Made by a program: the position numbers and the translations under genes | Assembly (NCBI GenBank): GCA_050084985.1 | Contig: JBITNC010000001.1 | Coordinates: 181,226,001-181,290,000 of the forward strand | Direction of reading: 5' to 3' | From: Nageia nagi | Taxonomy: Eukaryota; Pinophyta | DNA length: 64,000 nucleotides | Shown: positions 12,460 to 23,800 of the stretch, in pieces | How positions within the stretch are numbered: the stretch's first letter is position 1 | How the letters are laid out: the number at the start of each line of letters is the position of its first letter | Notes under the pieces: generated by a model | Seen by the model: only the letters and a program-made list of their open reading frames with translations | Databases searched by the model: none | Told to the model about the DNA's origin: nothing

Positions 12460-13862
12460 AAATAATTAGATACATTACTAGAAGATCCATATGCAAGGAA
12501 ATATTGTATGCAAATAATTGAGAAAGATGAACTACAAAAATAACAACATAGTTCTAAACCTCAACCTAAACTACAACCCAAACCTCAACCTCACATTTAA
12601 ACTCAACCTCACATTTAAACTCAACCTCAACAATTAAAACCAAAATAACATTGGTGAAAAATAATTTCTTAGGAAACCTCAAAATCGCATGATGTCCACA
12701 TCATAGAAAATTCTAAACAGAGAAACCACATAGTAGAAAATTCATAATAGAAAATTGTGCCATAACATTTGATCAACCACATAAAATAGAAAATGAAAAA
12801 TGTCATGACCAAAGCCTAGGGAAAATTTTAGTTCAGTTAGATCCAATTACAGGAATATAAAATGTAAAAAAATTGGGCTTTTAAAAAGTATCAAGTTTAG
12901 ATTACACTCCTTAATATGTAATTACAAATGGAAATATTTTGTAAATTGCCTCAATTAGCACAACTTGAAATTATTGTTTTTCTTAAGAGAGTAACATCTC
13001 AAGGAATAAAAAATGTAATGGATAATCTAAATAAAGAAATGTAATTTCTTATGGAAAAATATGCTATTATTGGTGGTGTTTCCACCACTCTCTAGTGTAT
13101 TATAATTTCTAATTTTGCATATTATATAGGATGCATTTCCTAAGTCAAATCCTTGCATGCATTTGGCTAACATGGAAAATTTTATCAAGTTTTTAATCAT
13201 GTTATTTTTGCATCTTCATCTTTTCAATCATGTTCTATTGCTTCTTATTTTCTTTTTTGTATCTTTTCATCCTCATCATTTCATCAAGTATTCTTCTTTT
13301 ATTAAACTTTTCTTATCTTTTTCTCTTATTAAGAATCTTAAATTTTCCATATTAATCAAATGTATCATGTTTAAGGTAGTCTTGTGTCTATTTATTGTAT
13401 CCCATATTAGTTGCATTTCATGAAAATTTTCAAAATAAAAAACAAACAAAATGAATCAGGATATACTATTCTTATGTTTGCTTTTTCAATGGAATGCATG
13501 TTTTGCTAACAAAATTTAAAAATTCAAGGCCATGGCAACCCCATGAGCATAATTTCCAAAATTGTAGGTCAATGTGATCATAACATATATTCCAAGCTTG
13601 GTGCATATCCTTACCTTATCAACTTGATCTTCATATACTATGAGTTACAACAATAGTAGTCTAACAATGAATGATATATTAATTTCATCAAAAATGAAGT
13701 TATCATCTCTTGAATAATTGATGGACATCATATTCTTCCATGTGCTCAAGAAATAGAGTACCTATTTTTCTTGGGAGTAACCTAAGTGTTTACGAAAAAG
13801 AGCACTCTCTAATGCTTTGGGATAAAAAGCATTCATTTTCTTGGGGATACAAGCAAACTTTT
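12460..13862 (+). other. TE3 internal region without recognised genes
   Basis: Holds a short imperfect repeat of CTCAACCTCACATTTAAA at about 12585-12630 and AT-rich sequence. The block around 13525-13690 (CAAGGCCATGG...CCAAGCTTGG) aligns with TE6 at about 34520-34690, marking the conserved 3' part of this family. A hydrophobic open stretch at 13157-13423 is low-complexity and I do not call it a gene. Confidence 0.5.
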
Positions 13863-14003
13863 ATGTCATATTTTGTTATGTTATGTTATGTTATGTCATA
13901 TTTTTTTTATGTTATATTTTGTTATGTTATGTTATGTTATATTTTGGTGTGTTATATCATGTTTTATTATGTTATGTTATATTATGTTATGTCATTTCAT
14001 GTT
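13863..14003. repeat. (TATGT)n-type pentanucleotide repeat in TE3
   Basis: Runs of TTATG/TTATGTTATG with variants (TCATA, TTTTG) extend over about 140 bp. It lies some 320 bp upstream of the TE3 polypurine tract, in the variable 3' untranslated part. Confidence 0.85.
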
Positions 14004-14318
14004 AAATCATATTTCCATCATGTTATGATTGTCATCCTATTATTTTGCAATGTTCAATTCCTTCAAAAGATATGATCTATGCAGGTATGTTTCTTTCATA
14101 TTTTGCAGGCTATATCTCATATTATATTTTTATATGACTTCCCCATCCATGGGGATTTCTTGGGAAAACCAAGTCAAAAGGGGGCATGAAGGAGGGAATG
14201 AGTTGATGATATTCAAAAACCATTCAAGAAAGTGCTCTTTAAATTTTGTTGAAAAATTTTCTACACTTGTTTTTCATTCTTTAGATTATACAATTTTAAT
14301 GCTTTTCATTACATATCC

Positions 14319-14332
14319 AAAGAGGGAAAAAA
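14319..14332 (+). promoter_or_regulatory. TE3 polypurine tract
   Basis: AAAGAGGGAAAAAA immediately precedes the LTR start TGTATACG. The equivalent in TE6 is AAAGATGGGAAAAA and in TE7 AAAGAGGGGCAAAA. It would prime plus-strand cDNA synthesis. Confidence 0.75.
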
Positions 14333-15083
14333 TGTATACGATTAAAAATGATTTATTATTTATTAATAAATCATATTTTAAATATCCATTCTATATGTTA
14401 TTTAAATAATGTAAATATCTATAATATCAAGACTAATATGCTAATTAAATGCTAAACATGTGCTAATTAATGCTAATATCTCTTAATCATGTTTATATCT
14501 AGAATTATCTTGAGAATATCATTAATATTGCATGTTATTATATAATTCTATTGAAATGATTATTATTATTTCAAATTCATATTTCACTTTCTCTTTTTTC
14601 ATTGTAGGTATAAAAGAAGGTGCACAACATAATAACCCATATTGGTTCTCTTTGATAAGTGGTTATCTATACATTGGCTACACTACACTTATGATGTCTC
14701 TAGACACCTCCTGTATAAGAATTTGTTATGCTCAGAGCTTATATTACATACTATAATTTGTGTATAATCTAATTTTGTAGGTTTCATGACATCCACATTA
14801 TAGAGTTTATATGCTACCCATGATGTGTATCTTCATGATCCAGAGCTACAAATAAAGGATGTGACAAAAGCTTATTCACACAATGGAATATCATCATCGA
14901 GTTTGTATCTGATATGATCTAGTCCTCCATATACTTTTTCCATACCTTTATGATCATTTTATTCTCTTATTAGGTGTACACTTTATTTATTTTATTTAGA
15001 TAGCTTAGATAAGTGATTTGCATCTATGTTGTAGATTTATGTTTATTGTATATATTATAGTAAATTATAATTTAGTGTCTACA
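14333..15083 (+). repeat. TE3 3' LTR
   Basis: Begins TGTATACG after the polypurine tract and ends TTTAGTG then TCTACA. The distal 555 bp match the 5' LTR remnant. The start resembles TE6 (TGTATATGCC). Confidence 0.75.
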
Positions 15084-15489
15084 CCTTCCTTACAAAGGTA
15101 TCAAATGATAAGAATTATTAACTTGGTTTTTAAAGCCATCATGTTTCTATGGATTTTTTAATAAGAATGACCCTTATAAATTTATCAGATGATAAGAAGA
15201 ATAACATGATATGAAAAATATTTTGACATATGATATGATTTGATAAGCATCATTCATGATAAATAATTTTATGAACAAGGAAGGTAAAAGCATGAAATTG
15301 ATTACCTTTTTTATCATATTACCATGATCAAGAAGGAGAAAACAAACATTTTGATATTTTTAACCTCCATAACATAATGACATCGTGAGGAATATAGCAA
15401 CATTGCTAGGTTATTGCCTCTTTTTCTTGAAATGTTAGTATTTAGAAATGAAGAAATGGATATATTTATGAAAAATATCAAACATAAAA
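15084..15489. other. Spacer between TE3 and TE4
   Basis: AT-rich sequence. It probably contains the 3' untranslated part of TE4 (minus strand), but I could not place its polypurine tract or LTR. Confidence 0.3.
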
Positions 15490-16036
15490 CTTTTTCAAAT
15501 GCATAACATTAATTGTATTACATTCTTATTTATCTTTTATTGTAGATTATTTATATGTACCTTTTCCATAATTTGCAATGATAATGTAAGGACCTATCCA
15601 ATTAGGTTTGAACTTACCTCTCTTTCATTTTGTAAAGCTTTTGTGTTGGAAATATTTTATTTTAAGATTAGGTCACCTACCTTGAATTCTTTAGGCTTGA
15701 TATTTTTACTATAAATTTTTTTGGATTCTCAAGTGATAAGAATGAAGATGTTCTAAAGCATTTACTCCTTTTTCATCTATAATCTCTAGTTGGGCTAGTC
15801 TAGCTTTTCTCCTATCTTCATCAAGATTGAGACCATCTAATGACACATGTAATGATGGGATATCTAGTTCTAATGGGATTACAAATTCATAAAATACATT
15901 AATGAGAAATGAGTTTCCCATATGGAACTCCTTATACTTGTTCTATAGGTGCACAAAGCATAAGGGAGTTGTTCATACCAATCTTTAGCATGCTTTGCAA
16001 CAATTTTGGATAGGATACTTTTTATGAATTTGTTAG
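15490..16036 (-). pseudogene. TE4 integrase C-terminal part (distal side of the TE5 insertion)
   Basis: From the insertion edge the minus strand reads an integrase segment with NKF, DWYEQLPYALC and RTS blocks, then LDIPSLHVSLDGLNLDEDRR and ARLAQLEIIDEKG (15830-15770), the linker helix typical of gypsy integrase C-termini. The end VMHLKKFYV (about 15500) is the usual polyprotein terminus of Tat-like elements. Stops interrupt the segment. The frame is the continuation of the piece at 21356. Confidence 0.7.
16032..16036. repeat. Target-site duplication of TE5, left copy
   Basis: GTTAG immediately before the LTR start TGAT; the identical pentamer occurs at 21356-21360. Five bases is the usual duplication size for LTR retrotransposons. 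Confidence 0.9.
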
Positions 16037-17178
16037 TGATACATAAACCATAAGATTAAAAATTTCAATTTAACCTTGCTAAATGGATCATTTCACACTT
16101 AAAATAATTAAGTGCTTGTAAAGGAAAATCAGGAATAAACTTGTAAACATAGAGAAGAGAAAAGCATTCACCAAAAAAGAGACAAGCAAAATTTATCCTA
16201 GTTCACCCAATGTGGGCTACATCCAGCTCAAAAGCTCTCTACTATCAATGGGGGAATCACTTTGCAAGGCCTTCTTGGTCCTTCAAAACCTCCTCTCACA
16301 TTCACAACACACTCTCAGCTCTAAAAAATTACAACAAAACTGAAACAATTCCCGAAATCTTCCTTCTTCCCTCTTCTGTCCATTTTGCTCCCCTTTTATA
16401 CAATTTTTGGACCTAAAATTGGGGAGAATTATAGCTAGGAAATTTGGAAAAAATACATTTTTAGATACCCATTATCCTCCTTGATCTTCCTATCAAATTT
16501 GGGCTCAATTAGTTGTAAAAATCTCCTAAAAATGAGCTTTGAAATTGAAAAACATGCTCTCTAGATTGTTGCAGGCTGTAGGATAAACTCAGCCCAAAAA
16601 TAGGACCTTAGGTGAATCAAAAATCACCAAAAAATCCTTAGAAACACCCAAAATATGTTAAATAAATCCAAAACTAGGTGGGTATACTATGGTGCTAACA
16701 TGTGGCATATTCTAGGTAGAAGTCAACTGGTCAAATGGTTAGACTAGCAGCTTACATTGGTATTTTAGCTGATTGGTCATGGCTCGTTGTCAGGATACAT
16801 GGCGGTCTCTCACATGTGGTCAAACTAGTCAACAGGTGACTTACATGGTAGGGCAATGTCAGCTTGCATGTGGTCAACTGGTCAACTATGTAGGTCTAGA
16901 CATGGCAGGCAAGATTTGGTAGTCAAATGTAGTTCTCCACCTATGTGGGCTCTATCATGCCTACGTGGCCTCCACGGTGGCGAGTGGGTCCTACCAGATT
17001 TTTAATTTTTTTTTAAATACTCAAATATACATAAATTGATCTTAAATCCATAACTTCCATATACAGACTCAAATTTTTGATCCGAAAGAAGTGTCAGAAA
17101 GCTAAAGATAAGATGATCATACTGAACACACTAAAATGGAGATTACTAAATGTTGAAGGGATCCAAATTTTTGGATCA
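16037..17178 (-). repeat. TE5 3' LTR
   Basis: Starts TGATACATAAACC and ends CAAATTTTTGGATCA on the plus strand; aligns end to end with 20211-21355. As the element is read on the minus strand this is the 3' LTR. It carries the same TATAAAAGGG block (16391-16400) as the other LTR. Confidence 0.93.
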
Positions 17179-17190
17179 TTCCTCCCCACT
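17179..17190 (-). promoter_or_regulatory. TE5 polypurine tract
   Basis: The minus strand reads AGTGGGGAGGAA directly before the LTR start TGATCC, the position of the plus-strand primer. Confidence 0.8.
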
Positions 17191-17218
17191 GAGAGAGATA
17201 TTTTGTCCCCAAAAGCAT

Positions 17219-17680
17219 TTAGGATGATGGAATGAGGTGAGGGTAGAGCTCCCTCACCCGATCAACTGCATACCACTTGGCTTTGTGGGGATGTTGGCCC
17301 TTCACTCCAATACACCACACCTCATGTATGCCACTACGAGATGATCGTTGCTTCTTTTCCAAGACTACATCCTCAACCAAGGCATTCATGTGCTAAGGGG
17401 CTAAATTCTTAACTGATGGTAACATAACCTCTATATCTTCTACAACTAAGGCTGGTTCATACAACTTTAAGTTCTCAACATTAATAATAGAATACATTTG
17501 CATATAAGGTGGTAAGTCCAACCGAAAAGCATTGTCCCCAACTTGATCAACAATGGTAAATGGGACATACCTTATTGGTTTCAACTTCCTTCCCTTACCA
17601 TGCTATCTCTCCTTGCTGAGATGAAGCCATACTTAATCCCTAACCTAAAATTTATGATCCACACAATGACAATCATGCCT
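17219..17680 (-). pseudogene. TE5 integrase C-terminus and chromodomain-like tail
   Basis: The minus strand reads VWLHLSKER, KLKPIRYVPF and NAFRLDLPPYMQMYS (17640-17480), the C-terminal nucleic-acid-binding part of gypsy integrase. The same frame continues past a stop at 17393 into LVEDVVLEKKQRSSRSG and VKGQHPHKAKWY, ending in a stop at 17219. The KG...A.W spacing resembles a divergent chromodomain of chromoviruses, which targets insertion to particular chromatin. Stops lie near 17645, 17633, 17603 and 17393. The chromodomain call is the weaker part. Confidence 0.65.
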
Positions 17681-17905
17681 CTCTTTATACCTGGATACCT
17701 TTTCTTGCATTTTAGGCCAATAACAATACCTTTGTAGATTAGTAAGAGTTTTACTAACACCAAAGTGTCCTAAAATATGAGAAGTATGAGCTTCCCTAAT
17801 CAAATCATTCTTCTCACCATTAGGAATACAAAGTTTGCCCAAATGAAAAAGTAATCCATCGTGCAAATGAAAGTCATGATTTCCAACCTCATTACCAAGA
17901 CTCAA
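17680..17905 (-). pseudogene. TE5 integrase zinc-finger region; catalytic core deleted
   Basis: Minus-strand translation gives EAHTSHILGHFGVSKTL and YCYWPKMQEKVSRYKE, the histidine half of the H2C2 integrase finger. At about 17680 the sequence jumps straight to the C-terminal part, so the rest of the finger and the whole D,D,E core (normally around 200 residues) are missing. The frame is unchanged across the junction. A stop at 17906-17908 separates it from the RNase H segment. Confidence 0.75.
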
Positions 17906-18919
17906 TCAATGATAGACATTTTGGAAATTAGGATCAACCACATATTGTTCTTTATACCCATCACACATCAAAGAATTATTTTGCAGAATCATAGCATTAG
18001 CAACTATTGGAGGCCTAGACAACATATCAACAATTTTATTTTGAGAACCCTTCTTATACTTAATCACCAAATGAAATTGTTGCAAAAATCCCATCCAACA
18101 AAAGTGCCTAGATTGTTGCAACTTAGATTGTGATTGAAGATATTGCAAGGGTTGATGGTCTGTATGTATTATTGTCTCTTTACCTACCAAATAGTGCTTC
18201 CATTTGTTAACACTTTGCCAAGTTCCATCTTTCTTTGGAATTATACCAATAGGAGATCCACATGGTGATGTGCTAGGTCTAATGACTCTTTGATCTAATA
18301 ATTCCTTGACTTGTTTCTTAATTTCTTCATTTTCCAAAATAGAATTTCCATACAAGCCAATATTAGGAAGTGCAACATCAGGATGTAATTGAATCTCATG
18401 TTGTATATCTCTTTTAGGTGGAAGTTCTTTAGGTACTTGAAATAAATCTTCAAATTTAGGAATTACCTCTTTAACTTCTTCTTTGTATTGTGGTTCACAA
18501 TATTCAAGTGCCTTTATGATTTCCACTTCATCTTGATATTTCACCATTGCAAGTATAAACATTTGTCCATTGATTAGTTTCTTTGTTTGTCCTGCGGTAA
18601 TCAAAGAAATATCCTTTTTCTTGCTTTGATGAGCACTAACCATGTATTCAATTCCATCTTTAATGAGTCTATATTTATTTTCCTTTCTATAAAACAAAGC
18701 ATCTCTTTCCCATAGATAAGGACTACCAAGCACAATCCCACAAATATCCAAAGGAACAACATCAAGTAAAACTTCATCAATGTAATCCCTATTAATCCCA
18801 AATTGTAACTTGCATTGTTGTGTTACTTTCAAATTTGAATTGTTATTACCCATCCCAATGGATATGGATTGGATGGGGTTGAGTAGCGAGTGCAAGTGAT
18901 TTGACATACTTTTTTGCAA
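17906..18919 (-). pseudogene. TE5 protease C-part, RT N-terminus fused to RNase H
   Basis: A 337-codon open stretch. Residues about 40-75 contain the distal protease signature CGIVLGSPYLWERDAL. Residues about 150-234 are the entry of reverse transcriptase: FEDLFQVPKELPPKRDIQH, KELLDQRVIRPSTSPCGSP and IGIIPKKDGTW. At residue about 235 (near 18215) the sequence jumps to RNase H: YLVGKETIIHTDHQPLQYL, then FHLVIKYKKGSQNKIVDMLS at about 283-301. RT motifs A, B and the YxDD box are absent, roughly 300 residues, and the reading frame is preserved. It cannot encode a polymerase. Confidence 0.85.
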
Positions 18920-20129
18920 TCAAATTATCTTGAGATCCAAAATCAAACAATGTATCAATCCTAGTCTTCTTAGCTTGCACCTTGATGTGAAAAAGTTCAA
19001 TTTTCTTCTTTTCCTCATCTTCATTAGGTGTATTATGCAAAGCCATACATGTCATATTCTCATCTACATCTAAACCATATTCAATTTCACAAGTAACAGT
19101 ATTTGTTTGCTTTCTTTGACCTTTAGGTTTAGGGCATAATTCAGGATGCAATTTCCAACATTTAGCCTCTAAATGACCTTCTTTTTGACAATATTCACAT
19201 ACATCTTTAGATTTTTGTGTAGTAGACATAGTTTTCTTTTTCTCCTTTTCATTATTCCTTTCAGAATCATTATTACTATTGTAATTGGAAGCATTGTTCT
19301 TTTTCCCATCCTTAACATATTTTCCCCTTTCTTCTAAGTGATTAACTTGTACACAAACTTTATCCAAATCATTTGGATCAAACATCAAAATTGTATGTCT
19401 TAAATAATTGTGCAAACCACCAATATACTTAAGAAGAGTATCTTGGGAATCAAGAGGAATACCTAGCATTGTAGCTCTTCTTCAGAATTTTGTAGTGTAC
19501 TCTTGCACACTTTGTCCTTTGCCTTGATGGAAAGTTTGCCAATCCATGATTGCCTTTTACCGATAACCCAAAGGATAAAATTGATTTCTAAGCAATTGTA
19601 CAAAATGAGACCAAGAAGCAATACAAGCTTTAATAAATTCATTCTTACTTTGTAAACAACTTTCCCACCAAACAAGTGCATTACCACTCATTTTAAGAGT
19701 TGCTAATTGGATTTTATCCTCATCTCTTATAATTCTTTGAATTCTACAATATACTTCAATTTGTTTAATCTAATGGTCTAATTTCTCAGCATTTACTTCC
19801 CCAATAAAAGTAGGAAAATCAAATTTAACTTCCAATTTCAAAGGAGAACTATGAAAAACACTATGTGCAACATCATTGTCAATTTTATTACTTTCATTAG
19901 TTTCACCTTCATTTTTCTTGTATTGTTGTTCTTGAAAATGTTGGAATTGTAGAGACATTTTTTGGAACATTGTGGCAAGATCAGTAATTTGCTTCTCCAC
20001 ATTAGACCCTCCTTCATTGGCCATGGCTCCAAGCTCCCTTTGCTTCTTTAGCCAAACTCTAGAGCCAATTTCTGGATCCTCCTCCACAAATTCTCCTTCT
20101 CCTTTCTTGCTTTGTGACCTGGTATACAT
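18855..20129 (-). pseudogene. TE5 gag and N-terminal protease, degenerate
   Basis: I place the start at the ATG at 20129 (MYTRSQSKKGEG), typical of plant gypsy gag, although an upstream ATG at 20159 is in frame. A coiled region with FQKMSLQFQHFQEQQYKKN follows, then the capsid domain. The CCHC zinc knuckle CEYCQKEGHLEAKC lies at 19199-19158 and the protease active-site region IDTLFDFGSQDNLIAKKY near 18950, where the expected D-S/T-G triad reads DFGS. Three in-frame stops (19770 and two between 19570 and 19470) and a frameshift near 18855 break it. Confidence 0.85.
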
Positions 20130-20194
20130 ACAAGAACACTTTCCAAACACCAACAACAATCTCCAAAATAGAGGTTAACCCAATGATTTTAATT

Positions 20195-20207
20195 GCTCTG
20201 ATACCAA
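20195..20207 (-). promoter_or_regulatory. TE5 primer-binding site (tRNA-iMet type)
   Basis: The minus strand reads TTGGTATCAGAGC three bases inside the 5' LTR. TGGTATCAGAGC is the standard plant PBS complementary to initiator methionine tRNA. Confidence 0.92.
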
Positions 20208-20210
20208 ACT

Positions 20211-21355
20211 TGATCCATAAACCATAAGATTAAAAATTTCAATTTAACCTTGCTAAATGGATCATTTCACACTTAAAATAATTAAGTGCTTGTAAAGGAA
20301 AATCGGGAATAAACTTGTAAACATAGAGAAGAGAAAAGCATTCACCAAAAAAGAGACAAGCAAAATTTATCTTGGTTCACCCAATGTGGGCTACATCCAA
20401 CTCAAAAGCTCTCTACTATCAATGGGGAATCACTTTACAAGGCCTTCTTGGTCCTTTAAAACCTCCTCTCACATTCACAACACACTCTTAGCTCTAAAAA
20501 TTACAACAAAACTGAAATAATTCTTGAAATCTTCCTTCTTCCCTCTTCTGTCCAATTTGCTCCCCTTTTATACAATTTTTGGAGCTAAAATTAGAGAGAA
20601 TTACAGCTAGGAAATTTGGAAAAAATACATTTTTAGATACCCATTATCATCCTTGATCATCTTGTCAAATTTGGGCTCAATTGGTTGCAAAAATCTCCTA
20701 AAAATGAGCTTTGAAACTGAAAAACATACTCTTTGGATTATTGCAAGCTATAGGATAAACTCAACCCAAAAATAGGACCTTAGCTGAATCAAAGATCACC
20801 AAAAAAACCTTAGAAACACCCAAAATATGTTAAATAAATCCAAAACTAGGTGGGTGCACTGTGGTGCGGACATGTGGCACATTCTGGGTAGAAGTCAACT
20901 AGTCAAACGATCAGATTGGCAGCTTACATTGGTGGTTTAGCTGACTGGTCATGGTTGGTCATTAGGATGCATGGCAGTCTCTCATGTGTGGTTAAACTGG
21001 TCAGCAGGTGACTTACATGGTAGGGCAGCATCAGTTTGCATGTGGTCAACTGGTCAACCATGCAGGTCTAGACGTGGTAGGTAGGATTTGGCAGTCAAAT
21101 GTAGTTCTCTACCTACGTGGGCTCTGTCACACCTACGTGGCCTGCACGGTGGCAAGCGAGTCTCACCAGATTTTAATTTTTTTTTTTTTTTAAATACTCA
21201 AATATACACAAATTGATCTTAAATCCATAACTTCCACATATGAACTCGGATTTTTGATTCGAAAGAAGCATCAGAAAGTTGAAGACAAGACAATCATACT
21301 GAACACACTAAAATGGAGATTACTAAATGTTGAAGGGATCCAAATTTTTGGATCA
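20211..21355 (-). repeat. TE5 5' LTR
   Basis: Runs from TGATCCATAAACC to TTTTTGGATCA. The ends form a 7-bp inverted repeat, TGATCCA/TGGATCA. Compared with 16037-17178 most differences are C/T or G/A. Confidence 0.93.
20563..20572 (-). promoter_or_regulatory. TE5 5' LTR TATA box
   Basis: The minus strand reads TATAAAAGGG, a good pol II TATA box, and it is conserved in both LTRs. Transcription would start about 30 bp further along the minus strand. Confidence 0.6.
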
Positions 21356-21360
21356 GTTAG
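21356..21360. repeat. Target-site duplication of TE5, right copy
   Basis: GTTAG directly after the LTR end GGATCA, identical to 16032-16036. Confidence 0.9.
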
Positions 21361-22150
21361 AAACTTCAACTTGACCATTTCCTTAGGGATAGCAAGGTGT
21401 AGAGAATTTTCTTTCAATATTATATTTATTACAAAACTCTTTAACTTCATTACCTTTAAATCTTGTACCATTATCCATGAATAGTTTAGAAGGTCTTACC
21501 TCCTTTTTTTGACTTCATGGAAATAACTTCCATCTATTTTGTAAAATATTTTATTATTGTAATAATAAATGTATGCCCATATTTTGAAAGCATTAATTTT
21601 ACCAATAAAATCAATTACCCAAATGGAAAAAGGCCAAGGAGAAATAATAGAGTGTAATCCATGAGAAGGAGAAGGTTGAAGCTTAGCATTCTTTTGATAT
21701 TTCTCACATTTCTTAATATGTAATTCATAATATTAAAGCATAGTAGGCAAATAATAACCTATTTTAAGCAATATTTGATAAATAAATTTAGCATTAAAGT
21801 ATCCACCACATTCACCATCATGAGCTTGATGGAGGGCCATTTCTACTTTATGCCTCATTAAACATCTAAGAAGAGCATCATTAGAAGACCTATATAACAA
21901 ATTATAAATTATGAAATATTTGGTAGCTAGATTTTTAAGTCTAATTATAGCATTATGATCAAATGAAGTAGGAATTAATCTATATTTAAGATATTAAAAA
22001 ACATCTTGATACCATTCACATAGATTGATACAAGTAGCTGAAAAATAATGATCTTCAACAAAATATTCAATAACATGCTCATATGATGGTTTACCTATAT
22101 TTTTTATTGTAAGATTTGTCACCATTTCTTTGTATGATTGTAACTTAGTG
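21356..22150 (-). pseudogene. TE4 integrase N-terminal and core part (proximal side of the TE5 insertion)
   Basis: The minus strand gives the zinc-finger region (RHKVEMALHQAHDGECGGYF, about 21870-21810), then HGLHSIISPWPFSIWVIDFIG (about 21665-21610), where the D of IDFIG is the first catalytic aspartate. A block matching DNG-type and GNGQVE-type motifs is visible near 21470-21365. TE5 then interrupts the frame a few codons after the GNGQVE motif. Frameshifts and stops are present. Confidence 0.7.
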
Positions 22151-22880
22151 TCCTTTATATTGTAGATGTTAGCAACTTATTTCAAAATTAGTTGAGAATC
22201 ACCAAATATTTTTATCCTTTTTACCTTCAAGAGTATTGTAGCCTTCATATCTAAAATAAGAGCTTAATATTCTTATATGTTGTTAGTGCAATAAAAAACT
22301 TAAATGATAAGATGTAGGAATAACATCACCATGAGGATTGATTAAGATAATTCCTACCTATGCTACTTGAATACACTTATAACTATAAAATAATAGTGTC
22401 CATTCATCATGTTCCATAAAATTAATAAAAACTTGAATATATTCAGGCTCTATAATAGAGAAACAATGTTGGATTGAAGCAACATCGCTCGAATCATGAA
22501 CTGTTTGGCTAATATTTCATTTCTTGGATGAATTTTATTAAAATACACTATAGCCTATCCCTTAATTGATTTTTGAGTTACAAAGAACATATTGAACTCT
22601 TGAAGCAACATTACTCATTTTGTAGCTCTTCTAGATAGGTAGGATTTGGATATGAGATATTTGAGAGAATCATCTTGAGCTATGACATATGTTGTATTTT
22701 TGAGCATGTAATATCTTAAATTTTATTTTGAGAAGATAATTACAAAACATATATTTTCTATTAGAGTGTACCTTGTCTAATAATCAAGTAAGGTTTTTTT
22801 GATATAATAATTTACACTTTTTTTTATTTTTTCATATTTTTAATAGTGCACTTAATTTTTCTCTAATATAAAGTAATAAA
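22150..22880 (-). pseudogene. TE4 RNase H and second RNase H, degenerate
   Basis: Minus-strand fragments include YLISKSYLSRRATK, VMLLQEF and VTQKSIKG (about 22680-22560), typical of the gypsy RNase H end, then GWTLLFYSYKC and GIILINPHGDVIPTSYHL (about 22400-22300), matching the second plant-type RNase H also seen in TE7. Heavy stop density. Confidence 0.55.
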
Positions 22881-23800
22881 CTCTTATCCGAATAATAAGG
22901 AGCTAAAATAGGAGCATTAGTGAGGTACATTTTTATGTTGTCCAAATCCTTTTAAAACCTTTCATCCCAAATGAATTTCTCATCTTTCTTTAGAAAATGA
23001 GAAAATGGAGAAGTCATATCAACTAACTAAGTGATGAACCTTCTTACAGCTTGATACTTACCTTAAAGGCTCCTCAAATACTTCAAATTCTTAGGAGATG
23101 GTAAGTAAACAATGGCTGAAACTTTCTTAGGATCCAACTCAATACCTCTTACTGAAATAATGAAACCAACCAATTTAGCTAATGAAACTACAAATGCACA
23201 TATTTGAGGCTTCAATTTTAATTTGTACTCTCTCATTCTCTAAAATATCTTTCTCAAATATAAAATATGATCATATTTAGCTATGGATTTGGATAGAATA
23301 TCATCAACATACACCTCAACACTATCATGGATCATATTATAGAATATACTCAACATTGCTTTTCGATAAGTTGCACCTGCATTCTTTAAATCAAAAGGCA
23401 TGACCAACAATAAAATGTACCCCAAGGAGTAACAAAAGTTATCATATGTTGGTCCTCCTTTTTGATCCTTATTTGATTATAGCTAGAGAAACCATCCTTA
23501 TTTGATTTGTTTAATATATAATCATATCAATGTTAGGAAAAGGAAAACCATATTTAGGAAGTGCCTTTGGTTATATCTTTGAAATCTGTACAACATCTTA
23601 TTTCACCATTAGGCTTAGTTATAGGAACAATAGTAGAAATACATGGAGAATAAGCAATACGAACAATAAAAATAGTCATAAGGTATTTTGTAATATCCTT
23701 TTTAATTGGAAGAACTACCCTAGAATGAATTTTTCTACATTTTTTTCTCAATGAGTTTAACATTTTCATTGACAATCATACTATGAGTGAAAAACTCAAA
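22880..23800 (-). pseudogene. TE4 reverse transcriptase, degenerate
   Basis: Visible in order: ITKPNGEIRCCTDFKDI (about 23640-23570), VMPFDLKNAGATYRKAM (about 23405-23355), VYVDDILSKS (about 23315-23290) with the catalytic YVDD kept, and downstream RGIELDPKKVSAI and KNLKYLRSL. Motif A lies in a poorly preserved part. The gene is broken by several stops and shifts. Confidence 0.8.

Larger units (their letters stand above)
10745..15083 (+). mobile_element. TE3: non-autonomous LTR retrotransposon
   Basis: It has a 5' LTR remnant (10745-11299), PBS-like site, an internal region of about 3 kb, a polypurine tract (14319-14332) and a 3' LTR (14333-15083). No protease, RT or integrase motif is visible inside; only an acidic leader ORF remnant is present. 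LTR ends (TGTATA...TCTACA) and internal blocks match TE6, and the leader ORF matches TE8, so these form one family that must have used enzymes in trans. No target duplication was found because the 5' LTR start is missing. Confidence 0.7.
16037..21355 (-). mobile_element. TE5: chromovirus-like Ty3/gypsy retrotransposon with internal deletions
   Basis: This 5.3-kb element has two LTRs (1142 and 1145 bp), a 5-bp target duplication, a tRNA-iMet-type PBS and a purine-rich tract, all consistent with minus-strand transcription. Domain order is gag, protease, RT (N-terminus only), RNase H, integrase (zinc-finger and C-terminus only) and a chromodomain-like tail. The tRNA-iMet PBS and tail suggest a chromovirus. 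LTRs differ at roughly 95-100 positions by my count, mostly transitions. Loss of both catalytic cores makes it non-autonomous. Confidence 0.93.

Noticed and set aside
13157-13423. A hydrophobic small protein in TE3
   Set aside because: T-rich low-complexity DNA gives Phe/Leu/Ile-rich translations by chance; no counterpart seen at the same place in TE6 or TE8.
13740-14075. An open stretch across the pentanucleotide repeat
   Set aside because: Its YVMLCY-type periodic translation is a by-product of the repeat.
17861-18133. Plus-strand open stretches over the TE5 pol region
   Set aside because: They are antisense to clearly conserved RNase H and integrase sequence on the minus strand.
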